Of a stretch of DNA of 64,000 bases, positions 30,580-39,789 are shown one piece after another; position 1 is the first letter of the stretch; each line of letters begins with the position of its first letter. Origin of the DNA: UBA5704 sp036264355 (GTDB taxonomy: Bacteria; Acidobacteriota; Thermoanaerobaculia; Multivoradales; UBA5704); assembly GCA_036264355.1 (NCBI GenBank), contig DATARD010000407.1, positions 4,581 through 68,580 of the forward strand, written 5' to 3'. A program made the position numbers and the translations under genes. The notes beneath the pieces were generated by a model. That model worked only from the letters and a program-made list of their open reading frames with translations, was not told the origin of the DNA and ran no database searches.

Positions 30580-30930
30580 ATGACCGAGAGCCTGAACGTG
30601 ACCGTGGACCGCCGTGACGGCCTGGCGGTGATCTACACGGAGGGGTATATCAACAACCAGGGCGGAGAAGAGATCGCCCGCGTTGCCTACAAGCTCATCG
30701 ACGAAGGGTTCAAAGTGCTGCTGCTCAATCTCGCCGGCACCAAGATCGTCAACTCCATCGGCATCTCCATCCTCATCGAGATCATCGAGAAGATGATCGA
30801 GATCAGCGGGCGTCTCGGTTTCTGCTGCCTGACCCCCACCATCGAAAAGACCTTCCACATCATGGGCCTGGCCCAGTACGCGCCGATCTTCGGCGACGAA
30901 GCCAGCGCCACGTCCCAACTGAAAGCTTGA
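30580..30930 (+). CDS. STAS-domain anti-anti-sigma factor (RsbV-like)
   Basis: The 116-residue protein is a STAS domain. The conserved phospho-site segment is GTKIVNSIGISILIEIIEKM (about residues 53-72), with Ser in NSIG corresponding to the serine phosphorylated by RsbW-type kinases. A Cys pair (FCCLTP) and PTIEKTFHIMGL follow as in the family. GAGCTG precedes the ATG weakly. The stop overlaps a TTG in the next gene, which suggests translational coupling with the phosphatase. Confidence 0.9.
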   Translation: MTESLNVTVDRRDGLAVIYTEGYINNQGGEEIARVAYKLIDEGFKVLLLNLAGTKIVNSIGISILIEIIEKMIEISGRLGFCCLTPTIEKTFHIMGLAQYAPIFGDEASATSQLKA

Positions 30931-30944
30931 GCGCGGAGCGGTCG

Positions 30945-32552
30945 ATGGCCGGAAGCGAATCCGCCGGGCCGTCGCAGCCCTGGGGAGAGTTGCTGGCTCT
31001 CGCGCAGGACGAAACAGGCGAGCGAGCGCTCCTGGAGCGCCTGCTCGGTCTGTGGTGCGCCACCCATGGCGCCGCCGCGGCTGCTCTCTACGCCGACCGC
31101 CGCGGCAGCGTCGAGCAGGTCGCCGTGGTGGGCAGCGGACTGCCGGTGATGCTCGATTCGGCGGCTCTGCTGCAAGCCGAGCCCGGGCGCCTGCGCCTGC
31201 CGGGAGGTTGGCTCCTGTTCTCGCCGCCCGGCAGTGTGAGGGGAGGCGGCGATCCGCTGCTCCTCCTCTTCGCCTCGGCGCTCAAGAGCGCCCGCCTGCG
31301 CCATGAGCTCAAGGAGCAACAGTTCCAGGTCAACTACCGGGTGGTCGAGCTCGAAGCGCTCTACGACGTCGGTCTGGCGGTGGCCGGCACGCTCGATCTC
31401 AACCGCCTGTCGGAAGAGATCCTGCTGCGCGCCGTGTCTCTCCTGGACGCGCGGCGCGGCGCTCTCTACATCCTGGAAGACGGCCGGTACCGCCAGGAGG
31501 GCACTTTCGGCGGCGAGGCCGGCCGCTGGTTCGCGGCGGACGATCCGGCCCTGGCGGTCTTCCTGGGCGGAGGCGAAGAGGCGCCGTCCGATCTCCTCCC
31601 CGGCGCCCGCTATCTGCTCGGCGTCCCGATCCTGTTCGAGAACAGCCCGCGCGGCCTGCTGGCGGTGGGCGACAAGGAGAGCCGCCGCGGCGTCGGGCCG
31701 TTCCTCCCCGGCGACCGCCGCACGCTCGGCCTGTTCGCCAACCAGGCCGCCATCGCGCTCGAAAACGCCCGCCTCCACCTGCGCGCCCTGGAGCAGGAAC
31801 GGCTGGAGCGCGAGATGCACGTCGCGGCCGAGATCCAACGCCGCATCCTGCCCAAGGAAGCGCTGCAGGTCCCCGGCTTTCAGCTCGCCGGCTGGAACCG
31901 ACCGGCGCGCGAGGTGGGCGGCGACTACTTCGACATGTTCCCCACCCGCGGCGGCCGGGTCGGCCTGGTGGTCGGCGACGTCTCGGGCAAGGGGATTCCG
32001 GCCGCGTTGATGGTCTTCACGCTGCACTCGGCCCTGCGCCTCCTCCTCGACCAGACGGAGTTCGGCCCGCCTCTCCTGGAGCGGCTGAACCGCCACATCC
32101 TGGAGTCGAGCACGCCGAACAAGTTCATCACCATGCTGATCGCCGAGATGAATCCGCGGACCTCCACTCTGCGGTTCATCAACGCCGGCCACAACTCCGG
32201 CTTCCTGGTGCGCGCCCATCGCGGCGGCAATGGGGGAAATGGCAAGGTCGACGAGCTCCCGTCGAGCGGCGTGCCCCTCGGTCTCCTCCCCAACGGCCGC
32301 TACCAGATGCGCGAGACCACCCTCGATCCGGGAGACCTCCTCTGCATCTACAGCGACGGCATCACCGAAGCCGAATCGCCCTCTGAAGAAGAGTTCGGCA
32401 ACGACCGCCTGACCGGCGTGCTGCGCCGCCATCGCGAGGCCCCTCTCGCCGACGTCCTCGAAGCCATCCGCCAAGCGGTCGGCGAGCACACCCAGGGGCG
32501 CCCCCAGGGCGACGACCAGACGATTGTTCTCCTGCGCCGGGATCCGGTGTAA
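30945..32552 (+). CDS. GAF-domain PP2C serine phosphatase (RsbU-like)
   Basis: The product is 535 residues from the ATG at 30945, with GGAG six bases upstream; the TTG at 30927 would add six residues and overlap the STAS stop. A poorly conserved N-terminal region and a GAF domain (about 140-290) precede the SpoIIE/PP2C domain. Metal-binding motifs are RPAREVGGDYFDMF, GDVSGKGIPAALMVF, FINAGHNSGF and YSDGITEAESPS. It should dephosphorylate the STAS protein and so release the kinase's target. The GAF domain is the likely input sensor. Confidence 0.88.
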   Translation: MAGSESAGPSQPWGELLALAQDETGERALLERLLGLWCATHGAAAAALYADRRGSVEQVAVVGSGLPVMLDSAALLQAEPGRLRLPGGWLLFSPPGSVRGGGDPLLLLFASALKSARLRHELKEQQFQVNYRVVELEALYDVGLAVAGTLDLNRLSEEILLRAVSLLDARRGALYILEDGRYRQEGTFGGEAGRWFAADDPALAVFLGGGEEAPSDLLPGARYLLGVPILFENSPRGLLAVGDKESRRGVGPFLPGDRRTLGLFANQAAIALENARLHLRALEQERLEREMHVAAEIQRRILPKEALQVPGFQLAGWNRPAREVGGDYFDMFPTRGGRVGLVVGDVSGKGIPAALMVFTLHSALRLLLDQTEFGPPLLERLNRHILESSTPNKFITMLIAEMNPRTSTLRFINAGHNSGFLVRAHRGGNGGNGKVDELPSSGVPLGLLPNGRYQMRETTLDPGDLLCIYSDGITEAESPSEEEFGNDRLTGVLRRHREAPLADVLEAIRQAVGEHTQGRPQGDDQTIVLLRRDPV

Positions 32553-32616
32553 AGGACGTAAAGGACATAAAGGACTGCAAGGACAGGGCGGTGCAGGTGG
32601 GTTAGAATCCCCCGCC

Positions 32617-33624
32617 ATGAGGATCATCGCCACGCTCTCTCTGCTTCCGCTCGCCTTCCTGCTCACCGCCGCGGCTCCACCGGGCAACCAGGCCGAGATT
32701 GTCCTGCGATCCGCCAACGCTCCCGCTACAATGAAATGGGCTCTCGCAATCCATGGCGGCGCGGGGACGATCCCCAAGACGCTGCCGGAAGGCGAGAAGC
32801 AGCAGTATCTCCTGTCGCTCACCAAGGCGCTGGGGATCGGCCGCGACATCCTGGCCAAGGGCGGCACCAGCCTCGACGCGGTGGAGGCGGTGGTGCGGTT
32901 CCTCGAAGACGATCCGCTGTTCAACGCCGGCAAGGGAGCGGTCTATACGCACGAGGGGACGCACGAGCTCGACGCGGCGATCATGGACGGCAGCACGCTC
33001 TCCTGCGGCTCGGTGGCGGCTCTGAAGACGGTCAAGAACCCGATCGCGCTGGCCCGCCTGGTGATGACGAAGTCGCCGCATGTCTTTCTGGTCGGCGACG
33101 GAGCGGAGGCTTTCGCCGCGGAGATGAAGGTGGAACGGGTCGACAACAAGTACTTCGACACGCCGAAGCGCTACGAGCAGCTCCAGGAGGAGCTGAAGCT
33201 GGAGCGGGACCACAAGGACCGCGACACGGTCGGCGCCGTGGCGCTCGATCAGCACGGCAACCTGGCGGCGGCGACCTCGACCGGCGGCCTCACCAACAAG
33301 CGGTTCGGCCGCCTGGGCGACGTGCCGGTGATCGGCGCCGGCACCTACGCCAACAACAAGACCTGCGCCGTCTCGGCGACCGGCATCGGCGAGGAGTTCA
33401 TCAAGCACACCGTCTCCCACGACATCTCGGCGCTGATGGAGTACGGCGGCCTGACGTTGCAGCAGGCGGCGGACAAGGTGATCCACCAGAAGCTCAAGCC
33501 GGGGGATGGCGGCGTCATCGGCGTCGCCCACGACGGCTCGATCGCCCTGGTGTTCAACTCGGAAGGGATGTACCGCGGCGCCGCCGACTCCGCGGGGCGC
33601 TTCGAGGTCAGGATCTGGGAGTAG
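32617..33624 (+). CDS. Exported isoaspartyl peptidase / L-asparaginase (Ntn hydrolase)
   Basis: The 335-residue protein starts with a signal-like segment (IIATLSLLPLAFLLTAAAP). The asparaginase-2 fold follows, with IHGGAGTIP near residue 45 and FNAGKGAVYT. The catalytic nucleophile is Thr in RDTVGAVALD (about 203), where autoproteolysis occurs between the preceding Asp and this Thr. GAGTYANNKTCAVSATGIGE and the tail match the family. It hydrolyses isoaspartyl dipeptides and Asn. Two exported isoaspartyl methyltransferases lie 3 kb downstream, so periplasmic handling of damaged Asp/Asn residues is a plausible theme. Confidence 0.9.
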   Translation: MRIIATLSLLPLAFLLTAAAPPGNQAEIVLRSANAPATMKWALAIHGGAGTIPKTLPEGEKQQYLLSLTKALGIGRDILAKGGTSLDAVEAVVRFLEDDPLFNAGKGAVYTHEGTHELDAAIMDGSTLSCGSVAALKTVKNPIALARLVMTKSPHVFLVGDGAEAFAAEMKVERVDNKYFDTPKRYEQLQEELKLERDHKDRDTVGAVALDQHGNLAAATSTGGLTNKRFGRLGDVPVIGAGTYANNKTCAVSATGIGEEFIKHTVSHDISALMEYGGLTLQQAADKVIHQKLKPGDGGVIGVAHDGSIALVFNSEGMYRGAADSAGRFEVRIWE

Positions 33625-35020
33625 CCTCGCGGCGCAGCCCATGCAATCCAGCGACCGCGGCGAGCGCCAGGGCCGGCATGCAGAACGCGCCGAGCAGGGG
33701 AACGCAGTCCGGCGACGGCACGACCGGCGCGGCCTGGTTGCCGACGCCGAGCACGCGCGTCAGAAGAGCCGGCAGGCAGTCTTCCCAGAGCAGGTCGGGA
33801 AGGCCCGGTCCGAGCGCGCCGCCGGTGATCCTGCGGACACCGCGGGCGACGGCGCGGAAGCGGAGCGCGCGCGGCTCGAACGCCTCGACAGGGTCGAGCT
33901 CGCCGATCCACAGGCCGCCGTCCGCATGCCCCAGCAGCTCGGCGCCGGAGAGCTCTCCGGGTTCGAGGGAAAGATGGCTGCAGAGCGCTTCATCGGGCGC
34001 CACCAGGTGAGCGGTGGGCGCCAGGGCGAGCTCCTGGGCCAGCCGCTGGTCGCGCGGCGGCGCGAGAAACACACCGCGCCGGACGAGGTCCAGGGGCCGC
34101 TTGGCGGAGCCCAGGAGATCGAAGGGGAACGGCGCGCCGCACGGCGCCAGCGGATCGTCGCGCAGGTTGATCGCCGGATGGAAGACCTCCTGCCCGATCC
34201 GGCCGCAGAGGCACGAGGCGCCGTCGAGGAACGAGAGCGAGGAGAGGGCGTGGCGATTGAGCAGATCGAGCAGGGCCGCCACGGCTTCCGGAGCGAGCAC
34301 CATGGCGGCCGGCGGGAGAGGACCGGGCGGGATCTCGCCGCCGGAGCCGGCAGCCGGATGATTCTGGCGCGCCCGGGCGAAGACGGCCGGCGCGTCGAGC
34401 GCGGCGAGGGTGCGCGCCACCGCGGTGGCGCGGCCCGCTCCCGGCGCCTGGCTGCAACGGACGTCCATCCAGGCCGCCGTCACCTGCGCCGAGCGCCGCA
34501 GCCCGCGGCTGTTGACCACCGCGAAGCGCCCTTCGGCCCAGCCGAGCCGGGCCACCTCGCCCGTCTCGGCGGTGCGCTGGATGACCTCCTTGACGCGGGC
34601 CGGCGTGAGACGGGGGATTTCCGCGTCGCAGACGATGTTCGAGGGGGTCGCCGCCGGCAGGGCGTCGGCGGCGCCGTCGGGCAGCCGGGTGGGCGGCGCC
34701 GGCTGGCCGAAGCGTGCCTGCGCCAGCGCTTCGCGCACCGCTTTTTCGAGATCGGAGAGCCCGGTGAAGCCGGTGCGATGCAGCCCGACGCGGCCGGCTT
34801 CCCGCACCCGCACCAGCACCGTCCGCTCCTGGGAGTCGCCGCCGCTTTTGCTTCCATCCCCCCCCTCGCCGCGCCGCTTGCCGTTGCTCTCCACATTGCG
34901 GCGGGCTTCGATCCACACCAGCTCCGTCTCATCGGCCGGCGATCCGGCCAGCACGCGGTCCAGGCGCGCCACCATCTCTTCCACCGGCGCCAGGGGGTGA
35001 GGAGACAGAGCGTGAGCCAT
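33608..35020 (-). CDS. TldD/PmbA (TldE)-family protein
   Basis: The product is 470 residues from the ATG at 35020; 35032 is another possible start and the frame is open to 35194. It matches the modulator-of-DNA-gyrase family: VEEMVARLDRVL at the start, ERTVLVRVREAGRVGLHRTG, then SLSFLDGASCLCGRIGQEVF and PFPFDLLGSAKRPLDLVRRG. There is no HExxxH metal motif, so it resembles the TldE (PmbA) subunit rather than the protease subunit TldD. No tldD partner is nearby. It overlaps the isoaspartyl peptidase gene by 17 bases and is divergent from the amidohydrolase gene. Confidence 0.7.
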   Translation of the reverse strand: MAHALSPHPLAPVEEMVARLDRVLAGSPADETELVWIEARRNVESNGKRRGEGGDGSKSGGDSQERTVLVRVREAGRVGLHRTGFTGLSDLEKAVREALAQARFGQPAPPTRLPDGAADALPAATPSNIVCDAEIPRLTPARVKEVIQRTAETGEVARLGWAEGRFAVVNSRGLRRSAQVTAAWMDVRCSQAPGAGRATAVARTLAALDAPAVFARARQNHPAAGSGGEIPPGPLPPAAMVLAPEAVAALLDLLNRHALSSLSFLDGASCLCGRIGQEVFHPAINLRDDPLAPCGAPFPFDLLGSAKRPLDLVRRGVFLAPPRDQRLAQELALAPTAHLVAPDEALCSHLSLEPGELSGAELLGHADGGLWIGELDPVEAFEPRALRFRAVARGVRRITGGALGPGLPDLLWEDCLPALLTRVLGVGNQAAPVVPSPDCVPLLGAFCMPALALAAVAGLHGLRREATPRS

Positions 35021-35105
35021 GGCGCGCAGCATAGCAGGGAGGCGGGTTTCCAGGGGGACCATCTCCGTGGCTTGGACTTTGCACCCCTGACCCGAGGAGA
35101 TCGAC

Positions 35106-36779
35106 ATGAAGCACGGTTTTCTGGCTTTCGCGTTCCTTTGCCTCCTCGCCACCGGCGGGGCGCCCTCCTTTGCAGAGGACACCGCCGACCTCATCCTGCA
35201 ACACGGCGTCTTCTATCCGGTGCAGCCGCCGGGCCGCGTCGAGGGGAGCCTCGCGGTGCGCGGCGGACGCATCGTCTATCTCGGAGCGGACGCCGGTGTG
35301 GCAGCCCTGCGCGGACCGAAAACCCGCGTCGTCGATCTCGGCGGGCGCACGGTGACGCCCGGCCTGATCGACGCCCATTCGCATCTCGTCGAGCTCGGGC
35401 AGTCTCTCTTCGCGGTGGATCTGGCCGGCGTGCCGACCTATGACGAGGTGATCCGCCGGGTGCGCGAGGCGGCGGCGAAGGTGCCGGCGGGAACCTGGAT
35501 CAACGGCCATGGCTGGGATCAGAACCGCTGGCCCGGCAAGGCCTTCCCCACCCACGAGGCGCTCTCCGCGGCGGTGCCCGAGCATCCGGTCTGGCTCAGC
35601 CGGATCGACGGTCACGCCGCCCTGGTCAACGCCAAGGCGATGCAGATCCTGGGGATCGACGCCGGCATCAAGGACCCGGCCGGCGGCCGTTTCCTGCGCG
35701 ACGCCGCGGGCAAGCCGTCCGGCGTGCTGGTCGACAACGCGCTCAAGGTCCGCGACCGCCTGCCGGCGCCGCAGGCCGCCGAGCTCCAGCGCTGGATCAC
35801 CGCCGGCTCCCAGCACTGCCTCGCCTTCGGCCTCACCACGGTCACCGACATGGGGATCGACCAGAGTGAGATCGACGCCTACGAGGCGCTGCGCGGAGCA
35901 AAGACCTTGCCGCTGCGGGCCGCCGTCTTCCTCGGCGACAACGAGGACCTCCTGGCGCGCTGGATGCAGCGCGGACCGGAGATCGATCCCGAGGTCCGCG
36001 TCACCATCCGCGGCGTCAAGCTCTACGCCGACGGCGCGCTCGGCAGCCGCGGCGCGGCGCTGCTGGAGCCGTACAGCGACGATCCGAACAATCTCGGCCT
36101 CCTGGTCTCGACCGGCGAGCATCTCGAAGACGTCGCCCGCCGCGCCGCCGGAGCCGGTTTCCAGGTGGCCATTCACGCCATCGGCGACCGCGGCTCGCTG
36201 GTGGCTCTCGACGCCATGGAAAAGGCGCTCGGCGGACCGCGTCCCGAGGCGCGCTTCCGCCTGGAGCATTCGCAGATCGTCCGCGTCCAGGACTTGCAAC
36301 GCATGGCCCGCCTGGGGATCATCGCCTCCATGCAGCCGACCCATGCCACCTCCGACATGCCGTGGGCGGAAGACCGGCTCGGCGCCCGCCGCCTGGAGCG
36401 CGCCTACGCCTGGCGTAAAGTGCTGAACGACGGCGGCCGTCTCGCCCTGGGCAGCGACTTCCCGGTCGAATCGGCCGATCCCCGCCTCGGCCTCTATGCC
36501 GCGGTGACCCGCCAGGACCTGCAGGGCAAACCGGCCGGCGGCTGGCTGCCCGGCGAGCGGCTGACCCGCGAGGAGGCGCTCCGCGGCTTCACCCTCGACG
36601 CCGCCTGGTCGCTCTTCCTGGACAAGGAGATCGGCTCCCTCGAAGTCGGCAAGCGGGCCGACCTCACGGTCTTCGCGCGCGACATCATGGCGGTGCCGGA
36701 GGCCGAGATCCCCAAGGTCGAGGTCGACATGACCGTGTTGGACGGCGAGATCGTCCACCAGCGTGGAAAGGCTCGATGA
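35106..36779 (+). CDS. Exported amidohydrolase (YtcJ-like)
   Basis: This is a 557-residue metal-dependent hydrolase of the Amidohydro_3 type with an N-terminal signal peptide (FLAFAFLCLLATGGAPSFA). Conserved features are VTPGLIDAHSHLVELG near residue 83, NGHGWDQNRWP, ARIDGHAALVNAKAM-like, HAIGDRGSLVALDAME near 355, RLEHSQIV and LGSDFPVESADP near 447. The fold cleaves amide or ester bonds of small substrates; the substrate is unknown. It overlaps the following methyltransferase gene by four bases (ATGA), indicating translational coupling. Confidence 0.88.
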   Translation: MKHGFLAFAFLCLLATGGAPSFAEDTADLILQHGVFYPVQPPGRVEGSLAVRGGRIVYLGADAGVAALRGPKTRVVDLGGRTVTPGLIDAHSHLVELGQSLFAVDLAGVPTYDEVIRRVREAAAKVPAGTWINGHGWDQNRWPGKAFPTHEALSAAVPEHPVWLSRIDGHAALVNAKAMQILGIDAGIKDPAGGRFLRDAAGKPSGVLVDNALKVRDRLPAPQAAELQRWITAGSQHCLAFGLTTVTDMGIDQSEIDAYEALRGAKTLPLRAAVFLGDNEDLLARWMQRGPEIDPEVRVTIRGVKLYADGALGSRGAALLEPYSDDPNNLGLLVSTGEHLEDVARRAAGAGFQVAIHAIGDRGSLVALDAMEKALGGPRPEARFRLEHSQIVRVQDLQRMARLGIIASMQPTHATSDMPWAEDRLGARRLERAYAWRKVLNDGGRLALGSDFPVESADPRLGLYAAVTRQDLQGKPAGGWLPGERLTREEALRGFTLDAAWSLFLDKEIGSLEVGKRADLTVFARDIMAVPEAEIPKVEVDMTVLDGEIVHQRGKAR

Positions 36780-37543
36780 CACGACGCACGCCCGTTCTGG
36801 GCCGCCGGCCGCGCCGGCTCGCCGCGGTTCTCCTCGCCCTGCTTCTGGTCGCCAGCAGTGATTTCGGCTTGGGGCTCGGGCTCGGGCTGAGCCGGCCCGC
36901 CTTTGCCGGCGACCTCGCGGCGCAGCGCAAGACCATGGTCGAGGAGCTGCGCCGCCGCGGCATCACCAAGCCGGAGGTCCTCGCCGCCATGGAGCAGGTG
37001 CCGCGCCATCTCTTCGTGCCCGACGAAGTGCGCCCCCAGGCCTACTCCGACACACCGCTGTCGATCGGCGGCGGGCGGACCGTCTATCAGCCCTATGTCG
37101 TGGCCCTGATGACCTCGCTGCTGGATCTCAAGAAGGGCGACAAGGTGCTGGAGGTGGGCACCGGCTCGGGCTACCACGCCGCCGTGCTGGCGCGCATCGC
37201 CCACGAGGTCTACTCGGTCGAGATCGTCGAAACCGTCGCCAGCCAGGCGAGCAAGCGGCTCTCCGTCCTCGGCTACCACAACGTCGCCGTGAAAGTGGGC
37301 GACGGCTACCAGGGGTGGCCGGACGAGGCGCCGTTCGACGCCATCCTCCTCTCCGCGGCGCCGCCGCACATCCCCAAGCCGCTCATCGACCAGCTCCGCG
37401 TCGGCGGCCACATGGTCGTGCCGGTCGGCGGCTTCTTCCAGGACCTGCTGGTGATCACCAAGGCGGCGGACGGCATCGAAACGCGGACGGTCATCCCGGT
37501 CCGCCTGTCGCCCATGACGGGCAAGGTGCGCGATGGCGAATGA
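36776..37543 (+). CDS. Exported protein-L-isoaspartate O-methyltransferase 1
   Basis: The 255-residue protein has a hydrophobic export segment (AVLLALLLVASSDFGLGLGL then ALA-like FAG) before the PCMT domain. Family motifs include ITKPEVLAAMEQVPRHLF, AYSDTPLSIGGGRTVYQPY and SAM motif I VLEVGTGSGYHAAVLARIA (about 124), with FDAILLSAAPPHIPKPL later. It converts isoaspartyl residues to methyl esters that revert to Asp, using SAM. Cytoplasmic family members lack a signal, so export here is unusual because SAM is not expected outside the cytoplasm. It overlaps the next gene by 11 bases. Confidence 0.85.
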   Translation: MTRRTPVLGRRPRRLAAVLLALLLVASSDFGLGLGLGLSRPAFAGDLAAQRKTMVEELRRRGITKPEVLAAMEQVPRHLFVPDEVRPQAYSDTPLSIGGGRTVYQPYVVALMTSLLDLKKGDKVLEVGTGSGYHAAVLARIAHEVYSVEIVETVASQASKRLSVLGYHNVAVKVGDGYQGWPDEAPFDAILLSAAPPHIPKPLIDQLRVGGHMVVPVGGFFQDLLVITKAADGIETRTVIPVRLSPMTGKVRDGE

Positions 37544-38261
37544 AAAGACTATGCTCCTTGTGTTCGTGCTCTTGCTGGGAGGAGCCACCATGGCCTCTGC
37601 ACAACCACGGCCGTTGCCCAATCTAGCCACCGAGCGGCAGCATATGGTGGTCGAGCAGCTCGAGCAGCGCAGCATCTACGACCCCGCGGTGCTCGGCGCC
37701 ATGTCGCGTGTGCCGCGCCATCTCTTCATGCCCGCCAACGTCCGTCCGGAAGCCTATGCCGACACCGCGCTGCCGATCGGCTACGGCCAGACGATCTCCC
37801 AGCCCTACATCGTGGCGCTGATGAGCTCACTGCTCGGCGTCAATCCCGGCGACCGGGTGCTGGAGATCGGCACCGGCTCGGGCTACCAGGCGGCGGTGCT
37901 CGCCGAGATGGGCACCGACGTCTGGACGATCGAAATCATCGCGCCGCTCGGCGAGCAGGCGGAACGCACGCTGAAGGATCTCGGCTACGGCTCCATCCAC
38001 GTGCGCATCGGCGACGGCTACCAGGGCTGGCCCGACAAGGCGCCGTTCGACGCCATCATCGTCACCGCCGCGCCACCGCTGATCCCCAAGCCCCTCCTCG
38101 ACCAGGTGAAGACCGGCGGCCGCATCGTGGTGCCCGTCGGCGGCACCTTCCAGGACCTCCTCGTCCTCACCAAGCGTCAAGACGGCGGCTTCGACGAGCG
38201 CACCGTCCTGCCCGTGCGCTTCGTCCCGATGACCGGCGAAGCGCAGCGCGGCCTGCACTGA
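37533..38261 (+). CDS. Exported protein-L-isoaspartate O-methyltransferase 2
   Basis: A second PCMT of 242 residues follows directly, about half identical by eye to the first. The signal segment is MLLVFVLLLGGATMASA. Motifs: HMVVEQLEQRSIYDPAVLGA, LPIGYGQTISQPYIVALM, VLEIGTGSGYQAAVLAEM (about 108) and FDAIIVTAAPPLIPKPLL. Tandem exported copies suggest duplication and perhaps different protein targets. The two start codons overlap the previous stop, which fits a single operon with the amidohydrolase. Confidence 0.85.
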   Translation: MANEKTMLLVFVLLLGGATMASAQPRPLPNLATERQHMVVEQLEQRSIYDPAVLGAMSRVPRHLFMPANVRPEAYADTALPIGYGQTISQPYIVALMSSLLGVNPGDRVLEIGTGSGYQAAVLAEMGTDVWTIEIIAPLGEQAERTLKDLGYGSIHVRIGDGYQGWPDKAPFDAIIVTAAPPLIPKPLLDQVKTGGRIVVPVGGTFQDLLVLTKRQDGGFDERTVLPVRFVPMTGEAQRGLH

Positions 38262-38275
38262 GCCGTCTCCCTCCT

Positions 38276-38281
38276 TATAAT
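38276..38281 (+). promoter_or_regulatory. Possible -10 box before the Agl23-like gene
   Basis: A perfect TATAAT lies eight bases before the TTG start at 38290, so a transcript from it would be nearly leaderless. The -35 region is weak. The rest of the 28-base gap has no ribosome-binding site. Confidence 0.35.
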
Positions 38282-38289
38282 GACCCGCC

Positions 38290-39789
38290 TTGCACGAGCG
38301 GGATGATCCTTCGCGCCCTGGGTGGCTCTTCTGGCTGGCATTCGCGGTCGCCTTGATCGCGCGGCTGGCCTGGCTCGGCGTCCGCCCGCTGCACCACGAC
38401 GAAGGCGTCAACGCCTGGTTCCTCAACGACCTCCTGCAGGGCCGCCCCTACCGCTACAACCCGGAAGCCTTCCACGGCCCCTTCCTCTATCTCTTCGGCT
38501 GGCTCCCCGGCAAGCTCCTGGGAGTCGGCACCGTCGCCCTGCGTCTGCCGGTCGCCCTGACCTCGGCCTGCATGATCCCCCTCCTCCTGCCCTTGCGGCG
38601 CCGGCTCGGAGCCTCCGGGGTCACCGGCGCGGCCTGGCTGCTCGCCCTGTCGCCGTCGCTGATCTGCTACGGCCGCGACCTGATCCACGAAACCTATCTG
38701 GCGTTCTTCACCCTCGCCCTGGTGGTTGCGGCGTCGCTCTGGCTGGAGACCCACCGCCGGCGCGACTTCCTCCTCGCGGCGGCCTGCGCGGCATTACTGT
38801 TTACGATCAAGGAGACCGCCGTCCTCACCGTCGCCGGCCTTGGGATCTCCGCCCTGGTGGCCGGCTGGGCCACGTTGCGAACATTGCAAACATCGCGAAC
38901 ATCCCAGGAGAAAGACTGGAAGGATTGGCTCCCCGGCCGCCGCGACCTCGCGTTGGGCGCGGCGCTCTTCGCGGCGATCTGGATCGTCTTTTTCACCACC
39001 GTCTTCACCAACCCCGGAGGGCTCGCCGACTCCTTCCGCGCCTTCCTCCCCTGGCTGCAGAAAGGCGCCCAGGGCTCCGGCCACGAAAAACCGTGGACCT
39101 ACTTTCCGGAGCTGCTCGCCGCCTTCGAGGCGCCCACCGTCCTCTGCGGTCTCGCGGGAGCCGTGCTCGCCGTCCGTCGCCGTGATCCGTTCGGACTCTT
39201 CTGCGCCGTCTGGGCCGCCGGCCAGCTCCTCCTCTACTCCGCGATCCCCTACAAAACCCCCTGGCTGGACCTCAACATCGTCCTCCCCGGAGCGCTCGCC
39301 GCGGGCTGCCTCTTCCGGGAGCTGGCGGCACGGCCTCTCCCCCTCCGCGCCACCGCCGCCGCCGTTCTCGCTGCCGGGCTCGGCTGGTGCGCCTGGCGAG
39401 CCGCCGACGTCGCCGTCCGCCGTTTCGACGATTCATCCCTCGGCCTCGTCTACTCCGACACCAGCCGCGACGTCTGGAACCTCCTCGCCTTCCTCCGCGC
39501 CGCCATCGCGCGCGCCCCCGATCCGGACGAAGTCACCCTGGTGACCTATCTCTCCAGCCGCTGGCCGCTCCCCTGGTACCTGCGCGACCTGGAGCACACC
39601 CTCTGGAAGGCCGACGTCCGCGGCGAGCCGACCGAAGACATCCTCCTCGCCGACCCGAGCCAGGACCAGGTGCTCCATCCACTCCTCGGCCGCGGCTACC
39701 GCCGCAAGGAGTTCCTCCTCCGTCCCAGCGTGCCCATCGAAGTCTGGGTGCGCGGAGATCTCTGGCCCGAAGAGCCGGTCGGCCGCTGA
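38290..39789 (+). CDS. Agl23-like membrane glycosyltransferase-family protein (TIGR03663 type)
   Basis: The 499-residue polytopic membrane protein has about ten hydrophobic segments. It resembles the TIGR03663 family (flippase activity-associated Agl23): VRPLHHDEGVNAWFLNDLLQ near residue 32 with the DE pair of GT-C enzymes, GRDLIHETYLAFFTLAL near 128, and IPYKTPWLDLNIVLPGA near 318. Protein or lipid glycosylation at the membrane is the inferred area. The start is TTG with no ribosome-binding site, which is weak. Its last 211 bases (39576-39786) are duplicated at 41549-41757, on the far side of the AbiE module. Confidence 0.75.
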   Translation: MHERDDPSRPGWLFWLAFAVALIARLAWLGVRPLHHDEGVNAWFLNDLLQGRPYRYNPEAFHGPFLYLFGWLPGKLLGVGTVALRLPVALTSACMIPLLLPLRRRLGASGVTGAAWLLALSPSLICYGRDLIHETYLAFFTLALVVAASLWLETHRRRDFLLAAACAALLFTIKETAVLTVAGLGISALVAGWATLRTLQTSRTSQEKDWKDWLPGRRDLALGAALFAAIWIVFFTTVFTNPGGLADSFRAFLPWLQKGAQGSGHEKPWTYFPELLAAFEAPTVLCGLAGAVLAVRRRDPFGLFCAVWAAGQLLLYSAIPYKTPWLDLNIVLPGALAAGCLFRELAARPLPLRATAAAVLAAGLGWCAWRAADVAVRRFDDSSLGLVYSDTSRDVWNLLAFLRAAIARAPDPDEVTLVTYLSSRWPLPWYLRDLEHTLWKADVRGEPTEDILLADPSQDQVLHPLLGRGYRRKEFLLRPSVPIEVWVRGDLWPEEPVGR

